Shown one piece after another: positions 45,710 to 55,409 of a stretch of 64,000 nucleotides of DNA (position 1 is the first letter of the stretch; each line of letters begins with the position of its first letter). The notes beneath the pieces are model-generated. The model worked only from the letters and a program-made list of their open reading frames with translations, was not told where the DNA came from and searched no databases. Position numbers and translations under genes: made by a program. Source of the stretch: Clostridiales bacterium (GTDB lineage Bacteria > Bacillota > Sulfobacillia > Sulfobacillales > Sulfobacillaceae); assembly GCA_027365485.1 (NCBI GenBank), contig DAHXNH010000191.1, forward strand, positions 1 through 64,000. The letters are read 5' to 3'.

Positions 45710-46537
45710 GTGCGATTAACCAAAGGCAAGTGGGCGGCCACGATTGTGGTGGTTCTGTTGGTTGTGCTTACTTATTTTCCCCTTCTGTTCGTTCTGAGTA
45801 ATTCCTTTAAAAACAGTGCCCAATTCGCAACCAATCCCTTTGGATTTGTTCTGAGCTTGCACCTTAGCAACTACCTCGTTGCCTGGCAAGGGATCGACCG
45901 GTATTTAATCAACACGATCGTGGTGGCGGGCGGAGCCATCATCTTAGGGCTTCCGGTGGCGGCTGCGTCGGCTTACGTTTTCGCAAAAGTTCAGTTCAAG
46001 GGCAAAGAGGCGTTGTTTTATATTTATATTGGATTGCTGATGATCCCTTGGACATTGACTTTGATTCCTCTTTTCGTGGAGATCAACAAGTTTGGCATGT
46101 ACGATAGCTGGTTTGGATTGATTCTGCCCTATGCGGCCGGCAGTCAGCCGTTGAACGTGTTCTTGTTCCGCACATTTTTTGAAGCTATCCCGGACGAACT
46201 ATACCAGAGCGCACGGATCGATGGCTGTTCGGAGACGCAGATTTTGCTGCGCATTGTCACCCCCTTGTCTATTCCGGTATTTGTCACGAGTACCTTGTTG
46301 CTTTGCATATCGATTTGGGGGGATTATCTCTGGCCCACCATTGTCTTGTCCAACTACCATCTGTACACGGTGTCCGCGGGATTTGAGATGTTCGTGCAGA
46401 GTTTTGGCGTCAGTGGACACGGGATCGGTCCAGAGTTTGCCGCAGAAATTTTGACGATGCTCCCTATCGTATTGATTGTCTCCGCGGGCATGAAATACTT
46501 CGTGCGCGGGGTAACAGGTGGTGCGTTGAAGGCTTAA
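45710..46537 (+). CDS. sugar ABC transporter permease (MalG/UgpE type)
   Basis: Inner-membrane permease of 275 residues with about six membrane spans. The family pattern is clear: FKNSAQF after the first span, GLPVAAASAYVFAKVQFKGKEALF, then the EAA coupling loop ELYQSARIDGCSETQILLRIVTPLSIP. The GTG start follows AGGAGG. It is the partner of the MalF-type gene at 43.1 kb. Confidence 0.92.
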   Translation: MRLTKGKWAATIVVVLLVVLTYFPLLFVLSNSFKNSAQFATNPFGFVLSLHLSNYLVAWQGIDRYLINTIVVAGGAIILGLPVAAASAYVFAKVQFKGKEALFYIYIGLLMIPWTLTLIPLFVEINKFGMYDSWFGLILPYAAGSQPLNVFLFRTFFEAIPDELYQSARIDGCSETQILLRIVTPLSIPVFVTSTLLLCISIWGDYLWPTIVLSNYHLYTVSAGFEMFVQSFGVSGHGIGPEFAAEILTMLPIVLIVSAGMKYFVRGVTGGALKA

Positions 46538-46679
46538 GCCAATGCGGACGCCTTGAACCCGCTCGAACCTGAGGGTTGCGAGACGGCGAGGATGAAATAT
46601 GGGCGAAACCTTATGAGAGCCTTTTGGGACCTTCAGGTGTATGGTTAATGAAGGGGGGAACAGTTCGGGAGGGATGAGT

Positions 46680-47729
46680 GTGGTGACGATTAAAGACCTC
46701 GCTAAGCTAGCGGGCGTCAGCTATAGTACGGTGTCCAAAGCGCTGAACGATAGTGCGTCGATTAGTGCGGCCACGAAGACACGGATTCGGGAGATTGCGC
46801 AGAGTGAAGGCTACCAAAAAAACCTCGCGGCCACCCATTTGGCCTCAGGGCGGACACGCTTGGTGGGGGTCGCCTTGGTCGAGGTCAACAATCCCACCTT
46901 TTCGAACTTGGCTTTGCACTTGCATCGAGCCTTTCGTGCCCGCGGTTACCATATGATTTTGGCCGTGTCCTTGGACGAAGTGGAGGTGCTCAGCCGACTC
47001 CGGGTGGAAGGTTTGATTTTGTGGGAAGACGTCATGCGCACCCACCCCGGAGTGGTGAGTCGCATCCATACCTGGAAAATCCCTGCCTTTATTTTGGGCA
47101 CCGATGATGTCTTGGAGGTGCCCCACATGCGCTTTGACCGAAAGGCCGGCATCTTGGAGGCCGTGCGCTATCTGCGATCGTTCGGACACGACCGAATCGG
47201 CATTGTCGGCGACTCGCAGGAAATTAAGATTCGCGCGTTTATGGAGGCCATGGCCGATCTGGGGTTAGAAGAAATTTCAGGCGAATACCTCTTTCCGTCC
47301 GAGCCGACCTGGGAAGGAGGCTATCGCGCGTTGAAATATGCCCGCCGCGATCGGCCACTCCCAACCGCGTTTATCGGTCTCAACAACTTGGTCACCAAAG
47401 GGGCGCTGCGGGCGTTGCTCGAGCGCGGCTACGCGGTGCCGAGAGACATCTCGCTGATCGGGTACGATAATCTACCCGACATGCAGTTTGCGGAGGTCCC
47501 GATTACGACCGTAGGGCCGCTATTGGAGGACATCGCAGAAACCGCGGCCGCGGTGATGGTCTCGCTGATCGAAAAACAGACCACCGAAACCGTCGTGGTC
47601 ATCGATCCCGTCCTTATCGCCCGAGCCTCGGTTAGTGAGTGTCGTCCGTCGGCCGACCCCGAGGAGGGCGAGAGACGGGTGGCAGTGACCGAGCCGGCCA
47701 TCGAGGAGGTTTCGGCCAAATTACTGTAA
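46680..47729 (+). CDS. LacI-family transcriptional regulator
   Basis: A 349-residue repressor with an N-terminal LacI helix-turn-helix (VTIKDLAKLAGVSYSTVSKALNDS) and a periplasmic-binding-like sugar sensor domain. RFDRKAGILEAVRYL, GHDRIGIVGDS and ISLIGYDNLPDMQFAEVPITTV are typical. GTG 46680 is used because GGGAGGG ends 6 bases before it; GTG 46683 is equally possible. It is expected to control the surrounding sugar cluster, probably through the palindrome at 43014. Confidence 0.9.
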   Translation: MVTIKDLAKLAGVSYSTVSKALNDSASISAATKTRIREIAQSEGYQKNLAATHLASGRTRLVGVALVEVNNPTFSNLALHLHRAFRARGYHMILAVSLDEVEVLSRLRVEGLILWEDVMRTHPGVVSRIHTWKIPAFILGTDDVLEVPHMRFDRKAGILEAVRYLRSFGHDRIGIVGDSQEIKIRAFMEAMADLGLEEISGEYLFPSEPTWEGGYRALKYARRDRPLPTAFIGLNNLVTKGALRALLERGYAVPRDISLIGYDNLPDMQFAEVPITTVGPLLEDIAETAAAVMVSLIEKQTTETVVVIDPVLIARASVSECRPSADPEEGERRVAVTEPAIEEVSAKLL

Positions 47730-47827
47730 CTCGGGGAGCTGTGGGAGCCTAAGCGACAAAGGCAGGCGGCTTAAATTTTCATTGATTAGGGCAATTGGTC
47801 TGGCGAGAACGAGGAGGAACGATTTCA

Positions 47828-49168
47828 GTGATCAATTACTGTATTGTAGGCATGGGTGTCCGTGGGCTTTCGATGTATGCCGAGGATATGGTGGCTCAGT
47901 ATCAAGATGTGGCTCGCCTGACCGGGGTGTGCGACATCAATCCAGGGCGAGTCCGCTATGCGCAGCAGATTCTGGGCCCCGATATTCGCGGATTTACCGA
48001 TTTTGATACCATGCTGAACGAGGTGCCTTGTGACGTGGTCATCGTGGTCACCAAGGATTCGACGCACGCTGATTTTATTGTGCGCGCGCTGCATCGAGGC
48101 AAGGACGTGATTACGGAAAAACCGATGACGATGGCCGCCGATCAATGTCGACAAATCCTCAAGGCCGAACAAGAGACCGGGCATTCGGTGCGAGTTACTT
48201 TTAACTATCGCTACGCGCCTTATAAGACGGAAGTGAAGCGGTTATTGCGGACTGGGATTGTGGGCGATGTGCACTCGGTGGAGTTTCGTTGGTATCTGGA
48301 TACGGCCCATGGAGCCGACTATTTCCGCCGCTGGCATGCAAGGAAAGAGAATTCCGGTGGACTCCTGGTGCATAAGGCTAGCCATCACTTCGATTTAATT
48401 AATTGGTGGTTGGATCGTGAACCGGAAGAGGTGGTGGCCATGGGATCTAGGCAATACTATCAACCACAGCAGCACCCGGGTCATGGGTCTCGATGCACCC
48501 GCTGTGGAGTGGCTGAACAGTGTGAGTTTTATTTCGACCTCGACCGAGACCCTCTACTCCATGCCTTGTACCGAGAAAATGAATCCTACGACCACTATTA
48601 CCGCGATGGGTGCGTCTTTTCCGAGACTACGGACATTGAAGACACCATGTCACTGCTCATTCGCTATCCTGATAGGATTCAAGTGACTTATGCGTTAACC
48701 GCAGCCACCCCATTCGAAGGATGGCAGGTTGCATTTAATGGCAGCCTAGGCCGTCTAGAAGCCTTCGAAGGTGAAGCGATGGTCCTCGAGGACGACGTGC
48801 GTGACTTTGCACGACGGTCTGACGGGAAGACCCGACGGGCTCACGACTGGCGCACGGTCGCGGCGGAAACCCCCACGTCGCCCGATCATCTGGAATGTCG
48901 CTTCTATCCACTCTTTGGCGGAGTGAAGACCTTTTCAGTGCCTAACGTGGAGGAAGCCCACGGAGGGGGCGATCGTCGGCTAAAAGATGATTTGTTTCGG
49001 GGAGTAGCGGAGGACCCCTTAGGTCATGCTGCCAACAGCCGAGCCGGGGCGATGGCTTTATTGGTGGGGGTCGCAGCTAATCAATCCATGGCTGAGCATC
49101 GATTCGTAAGCATTGATGAGTTGTTGCCAGCCGAGACTTTAGCGTCGGTTCCTGCAACCCACGGATAG
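47828..49168 (+). CDS. Gfo/Idh/MocA-family oxidoreductase
   Basis: NAD(P)-dependent dehydrogenase of 446 residues acting on a sugar or sugar acid. The N-terminal Rossmann fold has CIVGMGVRG, and the EKP motif with its catalytic lysine is at about residues 97-99 (TEKPMTM). The central SHHFDLINWW helix is typical of the family. A CTRCGVAEQC segment adds a cysteine pair that may bind a metal. GTG 47828 has GAGGAGG 10 bases upstream. Likely processes sugar released by the glycosidases encoded next. Confidence 0.9.
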   Translation: MINYCIVGMGVRGLSMYAEDMVAQYQDVARLTGVCDINPGRVRYAQQILGPDIRGFTDFDTMLNEVPCDVVIVVTKDSTHADFIVRALHRGKDVITEKPMTMAADQCRQILKAEQETGHSVRVTFNYRYAPYKTEVKRLLRTGIVGDVHSVEFRWYLDTAHGADYFRRWHARKENSGGLLVHKASHHFDLINWWLDREPEEVVAMGSRQYYQPQQHPGHGSRCTRCGVAEQCEFYFDLDRDPLLHALYRENESYDHYYRDGCVFSETTDIEDTMSLLIRYPDRIQVTYALTAATPFEGWQVAFNGSLGRLEAFEGEAMVLEDDVRDFARRSDGKTRRAHDWRTVAAETPTSPDHLECRFYPLFGGVKTFSVPNVEEAHGGGDRRLKDDLFRGVAEDPLGHAANSRAGAMALLVGVAANQSMAEHRFVSIDELLPAETLASVPATHG

Positions 49169-49350
49169 CCATACGCCATCGCCGAAGCAGCAGGTCTTGG
49201 TGTCCAAAGCAGGCCTTATTAAAGAACCCGTTGGAGAGAGGAAGGTTCGACCGACCCCTCCCTGGGAAAAGTTGGCCAGGGTGTTGGTGCAGATAGCATT
49301 GAATCATCGACAAGGACTGTGATCCGGGTTCGGACGACATTGGGGAGATC

Positions 49351-51420
49351 GTGATGGGGGACAAAATTGATCGGGAGCGCCTGGTGCGAAAGCATAATCC
49401 GTGCTTGCGTGGAATCTATCCAATGGCGCCGTTAGGCGTGGGCAACGGAGAATTTGTCTACACCATAGACGCCACCGGAATGCAAAGTTTTCCTACGGCT
49501 TATCAAGCACCTTTGAGCAGTCAGTCGCAATGGGGTTGGAATGTTTCGGAACCAGAGCCTTCAGCGCCTATGATTTATACGCCATTGGCGAGCGACCCGC
49601 GTCAGGTCGGCTATCCCTTGAAGTCCGACCCTCTCTCCCCGGCATATCATTGGAAGCGGCAAAATCCTCATCGTCTGCAATTAGGCCAGGTGGGCATGAC
49701 TTTGATGCGCCATGGACCACTGGAGGTGGACATCTCTAGACTTGGCGAGGCATTGCAAATTTTGGACCTGTGGACGGGGCAGGTGCAAAGCCGTTTCACC
49801 TTGTCTGGGTATGCGGCGAATGTCCACACTAGTTGCCACCCGTCTCGGGATCAAATTGGGGTCAGTATCGAAGGGAACCTGGTCATCCAGGAAGACTTTG
49901 CCATCGTGGTGCGATTTCCCTCGACTGAATGTGCCCATGAAGATTGGCGGAAGGACATCCATCTGAATTGGGACCCCGATCCGCAGCACGGGGTCGATTG
50001 GCTTGTCGTGGACGACGGCGTGCTATTTACCAGACGATTGGATGGGCAAGCTTACACCTTGCGGATCAAAGCGCGTCTTAAAGCGGTACGCCAGGTGCAA
50101 TCGAATACGTTCGTGTTGTCGCCTCGAGTGGCTAAAAGCCATCCCCAGTGGCATATTGCCTTCGGATTCTTTCCTGGAGCGGGGGATCCGGTACTGGATG
50201 GCGTGGAAACGATTGCCGCGAAAAGTCGGGATCATTGGCAGAACTTTTGGAGTCATGGCGGAGCCATTGATTGGTCCGAGAGTCGGGATTCCCGTGCTGC
50301 TGAGTTAGAACGTCGGGTGGTGCTGTCGCAATATCTGACGGCGATTCATTGCAGCGGATCGTTGCCACCGCAAGAGACGGGATTGGCCTATAGTAGTTGG
50401 TTTGGCAAGTTTCATCTGGAAATGACGTGGTGGCATGCCACCCACTTCTTTCTCTGGGGCCGTGGCACTCTCGCTCAATCCACATTGCAATGGTACCGGC
50501 GGACCCTCCCTCAAGCCAAGGAACTGGCGCGATCTCAAGGCTACAAAGGTGCACGATGGCCAAAGACCGTCGGCCCAGACGGGGATCAAAGTCCTTCTCC
50601 GATCGCCCCACTGCTGCTCTGGCAACAACCCCATCCCATATTCCTGGCGGCTCTCAACTATCGTCTGGACCCGACTGAGGGAACTTTGAAAGCGTATGCC
50701 GAGGTGGTTGCTGAGACGGCCCGGTTTATGGTGGATCGACTCGAATGGGATCCAGCGAGAGCATGCTACGTGCTGCCGCCACCTCTGATTCCGGCACAAG
50801 AGACGCATAATCCAGAAGCGAGTCAAAATCCTGTATTCGAGTTGGAATACTGGCATTATACCTTAGGTCTGGCCATCGATTGGTTGTCGCGTCTTAACCT
50901 AAAAGTCCCAGATTCCTGGAGGCAAGTCTACGGAGGGCTGTCTCCTCTACCGAGTCAGCAAGGGGTCTATCTGGCGCATGAGGGATGTCTTGAGACGTAC
51001 GAGCGTCAGAATCGTGATCATCCATCCATGCTCGGCGCTTACGGCATGTTGCCAGGATCTCGGGTCGATCCTAGGGTTATGAAAGCGACCTTTCAAAAAG
51101 TGCTGCGAACTTGGCAGATGGATACGGTCTGGGGGTGGGATTTCCCCATGATGGCGATGACCGCGGCTCGTCTTGGAGAAAGCGAATGGGCCGTGGATGC
51201 GCTGATGATGGAGACCGAGAAAAATCAATATCTGATCAACGGTCACAATTATCAAGACGAAAGTCTTTTGGCCTATCTTCCTGGGAATGGAGGCCTGTTG
51301 GCGGCAGTAGCGATGATGGCGGCAGGATGGCTTGGCGGCCCTAAAGGGCAGCGCTCTCCGGGTTTTCCGCGCGACGGAAGTTGGGCGTTGGCGTGGGAGA
51401 ATCTGCATGGATGGCTGTAA
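49351..51420 (+). CDS. putative six-hairpin-type glycosidase, cytoplasmic
   Basis: A 689-residue protein resembling uncharacterised (alpha/alpha)6-barrel glycosidases. Near the N-terminus it has LGVGNGEFVYTIDATGMQSFP and SQSQWGWNV, which recur in this group, and its C-terminal half contains helical barrel segments with WHATHFFLWGRG, FELEYWHYTLGLAIDWL and MDTVWGWDFPMMAMTAARLGE. No signal peptide is present, so it should act on imported oligosaccharides. The exact GH family is not certain. GTG 49351 and ATG 49354 are adjacent starts. Confidence 0.65.
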   Translation: MMGDKIDRERLVRKHNPCLRGIYPMAPLGVGNGEFVYTIDATGMQSFPTAYQAPLSSQSQWGWNVSEPEPSAPMIYTPLASDPRQVGYPLKSDPLSPAYHWKRQNPHRLQLGQVGMTLMRHGPLEVDISRLGEALQILDLWTGQVQSRFTLSGYAANVHTSCHPSRDQIGVSIEGNLVIQEDFAIVVRFPSTECAHEDWRKDIHLNWDPDPQHGVDWLVVDDGVLFTRRLDGQAYTLRIKARLKAVRQVQSNTFVLSPRVAKSHPQWHIAFGFFPGAGDPVLDGVETIAAKSRDHWQNFWSHGGAIDWSESRDSRAAELERRVVLSQYLTAIHCSGSLPPQETGLAYSSWFGKFHLEMTWWHATHFFLWGRGTLAQSTLQWYRRTLPQAKELARSQGYKGARWPKTVGPDGDQSPSPIAPLLLWQQPHPIFLAALNYRLDPTEGTLKAYAEVVAETARFMVDRLEWDPARACYVLPPPLIPAQETHNPEASQNPVFELEYWHYTLGLAIDWLSRLNLKVPDSWRQVYGGLSPLPSQQGVYLAHEGCLETYERQNRDHPSMLGAYGMLPGSRVDPRVMKATFQKVLRTWQMDTVWGWDFPMMAMTAARLGESEWAVDALMMETEKNQYLINGHNYQDESLLAYLPGNGGLLAAVAMMAAGWLGGPKGQRSPGFPRDGSWALAWENLHGWL

Positions 51421-51508
51421 TGAGAAACGAAGGAGCAGCCATTGAAGGACCCTGTAGAACCCAAGGGGGAGCTACAGCTAAAGACCGACGAGAAAGAAGA
51501 GAGATAGG

Positions 51509-52417
51509 ATGCGGTTAAGCACTCGTCAGATTCAATTGCGCGATCCGTTCGTCGTCCCCGTGGCCGAGGAAGGCCAGTACTATCTGTTCGGCAGTACGGA
51601 TACGAATATTTGGGGCAGGGGGCAGGGCTTTGACTATTACGTCAGCCAAGACTTGCGCCAATGGGACGGCCCTTATCCCGCGTTTCGGCCCGAGTCCACA
51701 TTTTGGTCCGAAGAAAATTTCTGGGCCCCAGAAGTCTATCACTACCGCGACCGATATTATCTCTTTGCTACCTTCAAGGTCAAGAGCAATGGTCGGCGGG
51801 GGACCGCGGTACTGGTTGCAGACAGTATTCGCGGCCCGTATCAGCCTCATAGCGACGGCATCGTGACTCCCAGTGATTGGGACTGCTTGGATGGTTCGCT
51901 GTATGTCGACCCGAGCGGAGTAGCATGGATGGTGTTCTCTCACGAATGGACTGAAATTCAAGATGGGACGATTTGTGTGATCCCCTTGGCTCCTGATCTC
52001 AAGCGTGCGGATGGCAAGGCTGAAGTGCTGTTCCGTGGATCGGATGGGCCGTGGACGACGGCTAAAGCCAATACGCGCTTCCCCAGAGGGGAAGCTTACG
52101 TCACCGATGGCCCTTACATCCATGTTTCTCAGAGTGGAGCGTTGGTGATGTTGTGGTCGAGCTTCCGGGAAGAACGGTATGCGCTGGGGGCTGCGATTTC
52201 GGTATCGGGCAATGTACATGGCCCATGGAAGCACCTCCCTGACGCGCTCTATGAACACGATGGCGGCCACGGGATGATCTTCCAAGGACTGGATGGTCGT
52301 CGGTATCTGACCCTGCACCACCCCAATCAAACGCCCAATGAACGCCCGCAAATTTTTACCGTCGCAGAGAACGCGCACCAAAGCACCAGCGGTCTAATCA
52401 CGCTGGTTCGGCTGTGA
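51509..52417 (+). CDS. glycoside hydrolase family 43-type enzyme
   Basis: A 302-residue five-bladed beta-propeller glycosidase candidate, without signal peptide. The catalytic-base motif is RDPF (D12); WDCLDGSLYVD supplies the pKa-modulating aspartate. Where many GH43 enzymes have the acid Glu in an EGP motif, this protein has TDGPYIHVSQSGALVMLWSSF, a variant I believe is common in one GH43 subgroup, so activity should be tested. GGHGMIF and LTLHHPN near the end fit. It is the second glycosidase of the sugar cluster and points to arabinose- or xylose-type oligosaccharides. Confidence 0.85.
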   Translation: MRLSTRQIQLRDPFVVPVAEEGQYYLFGSTDTNIWGRGQGFDYYVSQDLRQWDGPYPAFRPESTFWSEENFWAPEVYHYRDRYYLFATFKVKSNGRRGTAVLVADSIRGPYQPHSDGIVTPSDWDCLDGSLYVDPSGVAWMVFSHEWTEIQDGTICVIPLAPDLKRADGKAEVLFRGSDGPWTTAKANTRFPRGEAYVTDGPYIHVSQSGALVMLWSSFREERYALGAAISVSGNVHGPWKHLPDALYEHDGGHGMIFQGLDGRRYLTLHHPNQTPNERPQIFTVAENAHQSTSGLITLVRL

Positions 52418-52520
52418 TATACTGCGCTCGAGCCGTGTGAACCGCTGAAGATGGCTTGTGGTGTGGGGCCATGGCGGTTAGTCCTCACGGAGGCTTAGGA
52501 CGGAATTAGGGGGAAGCAAG

Positions 52521-53327
52521 GTGCCAACAATTGAAGAGGTTATCACTAGACTCACCGAACAGGTTTACGTCGAAGATACCGTCGATGGGCTGAAGATGGG
52601 TGGCGCGACCTCCCCGGTGCACGGAATTGGTAGCACATTTATGGCATCGTACGATGTGTTGAAAAGAGCTCAACGGCGCGGATTAAATCTTGTGCTTACC
52701 CATGAGTCGCCATTTTACAGCCATCGCGATCAAATCGACATTTTAGAGGGAGATGCGGTCTACCAAGCGAAGTTGGCATTTCTCGCCCAGTCTGAGATCG
52801 CCGTGTTTCGACTGCATGACCATATCCATCGGATAACCCCGGACGGTATCGTGGACGGTCTGATTCGCGATTTGGAGTGGACGGCTTATATCGATGCGAA
52901 TAAAGTCCAGATTAAGATGGACTTAAAAACGCCGGTGTTGACCATTCCCACCATGCCCTTGGGCGAAGTGGCCCAATACGTCAAGACCAAGCTTCAGGTG
53001 AATTTTGTTCGGATAGTGGGCGATCGGACCATGCCTTGTCAGCGAATCGGTCTCTTGCCGGGATATTGCGGTGGTGGGCGATTAGCCATTCCCTTTATGG
53101 GCAGCGAGGCACTCGATCTCATCATTGCCGGCGAAGGACCGGAATGGGAGACGCCTGAATACGTGCGAGATGCTATTTCTCTGGGGCAGGCAAAGGCGAT
53201 GATGATACTCGGTCACAGGGAAAGTGAGGAGTCGGGGATGAAGTACTTGCTTGACTGGCTTCAGCCGCTGTTCCCAGAGGTGCCGATGGAGTTCCTTCCG
53301 TCTAAACCGTTGTTTGAAGTGATTTAA
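52521..53327 (+). CDS. Nif3-like dinuclear metal centre protein
   Basis: A 268-residue protein of the Nif3/YbgI family. The metal ligands appear as THESPFYSH and LHDHIH near residues 72 and 110, with a late GHRESEESG motif. The family is widespread, proposed as GTP cyclohydrolase-like or as a metal-dependent hydrolase, without agreed function. GTG 52521 follows a weak GGGGGAAG site. It ends the sugar cluster; a role there is only suggested by position. Confidence 0.85.
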   Translation: MPTIEEVITRLTEQVYVEDTVDGLKMGGATSPVHGIGSTFMASYDVLKRAQRRGLNLVLTHESPFYSHRDQIDILEGDAVYQAKLAFLAQSEIAVFRLHDHIHRITPDGIVDGLIRDLEWTAYIDANKVQIKMDLKTPVLTIPTMPLGEVAQYVKTKLQVNFVRIVGDRTMPCQRIGLLPGYCGGGRLAIPFMGSEALDLIIAGEGPEWETPEYVRDAISLGQAKAMMILGHRESEESGMKYLLDWLQPLFPEVPMEFLPSKPLFEVI

Positions 53328-53492
53328 AGATGAATTATCGCCAGTTCTGAACAGACAGTGATTGAATGTTCATCGAAGGAGTTTTGGGTTCTTCCTCACG
53401 AAGTGGTCGATATCATTTCATACTACCCCGGAGGGTTCGCAGGATTCCGTTAGAGTCTCTCGTGTCGTATTTTAAAAGTTCGGCAAACTTCG
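53328..53492. other. short spacer after the Nif3-like gene
   Basis: Nothing recognisable; no clear terminator hairpin follows the Nif3-like gene. Confidence 0.4.
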
Positions 53493-53910
53493 ATGATCCC
53501 AACGGAAAACGCTCGTTGCCTGGACCTGGGCGTTGATGCGTACCTCATTGCTAGGGTCGCGGCCATCGGCGGTAGGTTAGCGATGGCTCGGACCACCTCA
53601 GGCAAATATGCAATTAAACGAGTCTACCGATCTATCGGTAATGCTGGCCGGGATATGGAAATTTTGTGTCGCGACCTCATCGATACAGTCATGGGGAATG
53701 CTCGCGAAATTCTCCCAAGACCATGCCTGGCCCTTGGACTGGATTGATCCCAAAACTAAAGATGGGCAGTTTCAAACCGAGAGGATTAACGTTCGAGCCC
53801 AGGGGGGGACCTTGCCTATTTGGGCCCTCCAACGCTATCAGGGAGTCCGGCGCAAGCTGGTTCGTCATCAAGAGACGTTCCAGGCCAGCATTCCGCCGGT
53901 CGCGAAGTGA
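53493..53910 (+). pseudogene. frameshifted remnant of an unidentified gene
   Basis: Two adjacent plus-strand frames look like one broken protein: the first carries YRSIGNAGRDMEILCRDLIDTV, the second continues as FSQDHAWPLDWIDPKTKDG and TLPIWALQRYQGVRRKLVRHQ. The change of frame near 53690-53710 breaks the gene. No family is recognised; a mobile-element origin is possible from the neighbourhood. Confidence 0.4.
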
Positions 53911-54087
53911 TGTTGCTCACCTAATCCGAAGCGCACGAACCCTGGCTGTCAGCGACGGCCCGGATTAAACGGTTCCGACATCGGGTGGACATGAGACTGG
54001 CTTCCACCCGGTAGTGCCTTCGTCGGAAAAGCCCAAGTCACGACGCGCCTCCGAATGCGAACCGTAATTCCTTACCCTGCAACGATC

Positions 54088-54228
54088 ATGACAGGATTAT
54101 GCCAGGAAATGTCGCGATAAATTGAGGGGCTAATCCACGAACACGTCGATACCATTCAGGATTTAAAACGTCAATTAGGGTTGGAACAGCGGGGAATGAG
54201 CTTGGGCAAGGCTCGACCGATGATGTGA
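54088..54228 (+). pseudogene. short remnant with an in-frame stop
   Basis: Reads MTGLCQEMSR, a TAA stop (54118-54120), then IEGLIHEHVDTIQDLKRQLG and a stop at 54226. The heptad-like helix looks protein-derived. Probably debris of a mobile or host gene; not assignable. Confidence 0.3.
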
Positions 54229-54331
54229 CAACCCCTGACCTGCACGTCGCATTCCTTCACGTTGGTCCCTCTATGGTTGTAGGGCTCCTTGGTACTTGAT
54301 GGCATCCTATCTTCGTGGGTTGCTTCGCGCG

Positions 54332-55362
54332 TTAGTGATGCCGGTCGCCCTGTTGGACCGCATGCAAGGTCTCTCTATCCAGGCCGGTGAAGAGCACGAC
54401 CCGTTCGAGGGGTTCACCAGACGCCAGCATGGTTCGGGCGACCTCTAACCGTCCTTCGAGCTTTCCTTTAATCTCGCCTTTTCGTATTCCCCGCTCTAGC
54501 CCCCGGGTCTCGGCCCGATGAAGCTGGGAAGCCTCATCCAAGAGGGTCTTGCGCCGTGAAAGAAACGCCGCATATTGATCGGGATCGTGACTAATTTCTT
54601 CCCATACCCGCAAGGCATGGTCTAAGGTCGTGTCTGACATCGCTAAGTCCTCCACAATTGCCCGATTGCGGGCGTTCTTCGACGCATCCAAGAGTAGGAG
54701 CCATGGCACTAACCGATCGTCAAACCGGTCGATCCCCCCTGCCGCCACAGTCGGCGGAACTTCGGCAATTCGATCATGTGGAGCGCCAACATGTCGGTCA
54801 ACTGACCCAGGTGGCCGGGATCTTGATAAATATGATACGTCGTATGATAGTCGGCTGTCGAGCGGAACAGCCGAAAATTGAGTACATTTATCGACAGGGT
54901 GGGGGCTAAGTCTTGATAGTCCATCCCTTGCACCGCCTGCGCTTCAAACACACTGGCCCAATATAAGAGCGCTCGCGGCACCGTCGCTGGCTCACGGCCC
55001 ACTTGGATCTCGAGGTTGATCCGCTCCTGGCGGTCGGTCTGAGCATAAATATCTAGTCGTTTGGTCTTGCCCCCATAGCGGTTGGCCGTCCGTTCGCTGT
55101 TGGCCACGCTGACCTGAGCGATGGCGTCGGCACCCTCACGGTGTAGCAGGGCATTCAAGAAGGCCCGCAGAATATCCGTCGTCTGCGGTTGGCCGAAGAG
55201 TTGTTTAAAGGCATAATCAGTTTTCAAATCTACCCAGGGCTGGCCGTCGATGGGACTCACCTCGCACCTACCATGATACGAAATGCGAACTACAGGATTC
55301 CTACCCAATTGACCGGAGGTCGAAACGGACTGGATGCCAAACCCGATGGAGCTCTTGCCCAA
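54332..55362 (-). pseudogene. Rpn/PD-(D/E)XK nuclease-transposase family gene with a frame change in a G6 run
   Basis: Reading the minus strand, the first part shows the family core: DLKTDYAFKQLFG, then RLDIYAQTDRQERINLEIQ with the PD-(D/E)XK acidic residues, to about LWRQGG. There the frame ends in STGLTIG and stop, while a -1 shift continues as GIDRFDDRLVPWLLLLDASKN through a charged ERGIRKGEIKGKLEGRLE tail. The switch lies at six G (plus-strand C 54734-54739). Loss of one G, programmed slippage or a sequencing error are all possible. A likely true start is GTG at 55260 (minus). Confidence 0.75.
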
Positions 55363-55376
55363 CTTTCTAAGAGATA

Positions 55377-55409
55377 CTGCGCGTGGGTCAAACTTTGCGT
55401 TTTAGCTGG
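55377..55409 (+). repeat. left terminal inverted repeat of the IS630-type element
   Basis: Begins CTGCGCGTGGGTCAAACTTT directly after a TA. Over 33 bases it matches the inverted right end at 27 positions. Confidence 0.85.

Noticed and set aside
51515-52381. 288-codon minus-strand ORF
   Set aside because: Antisense shadow of the GH43-type gene.
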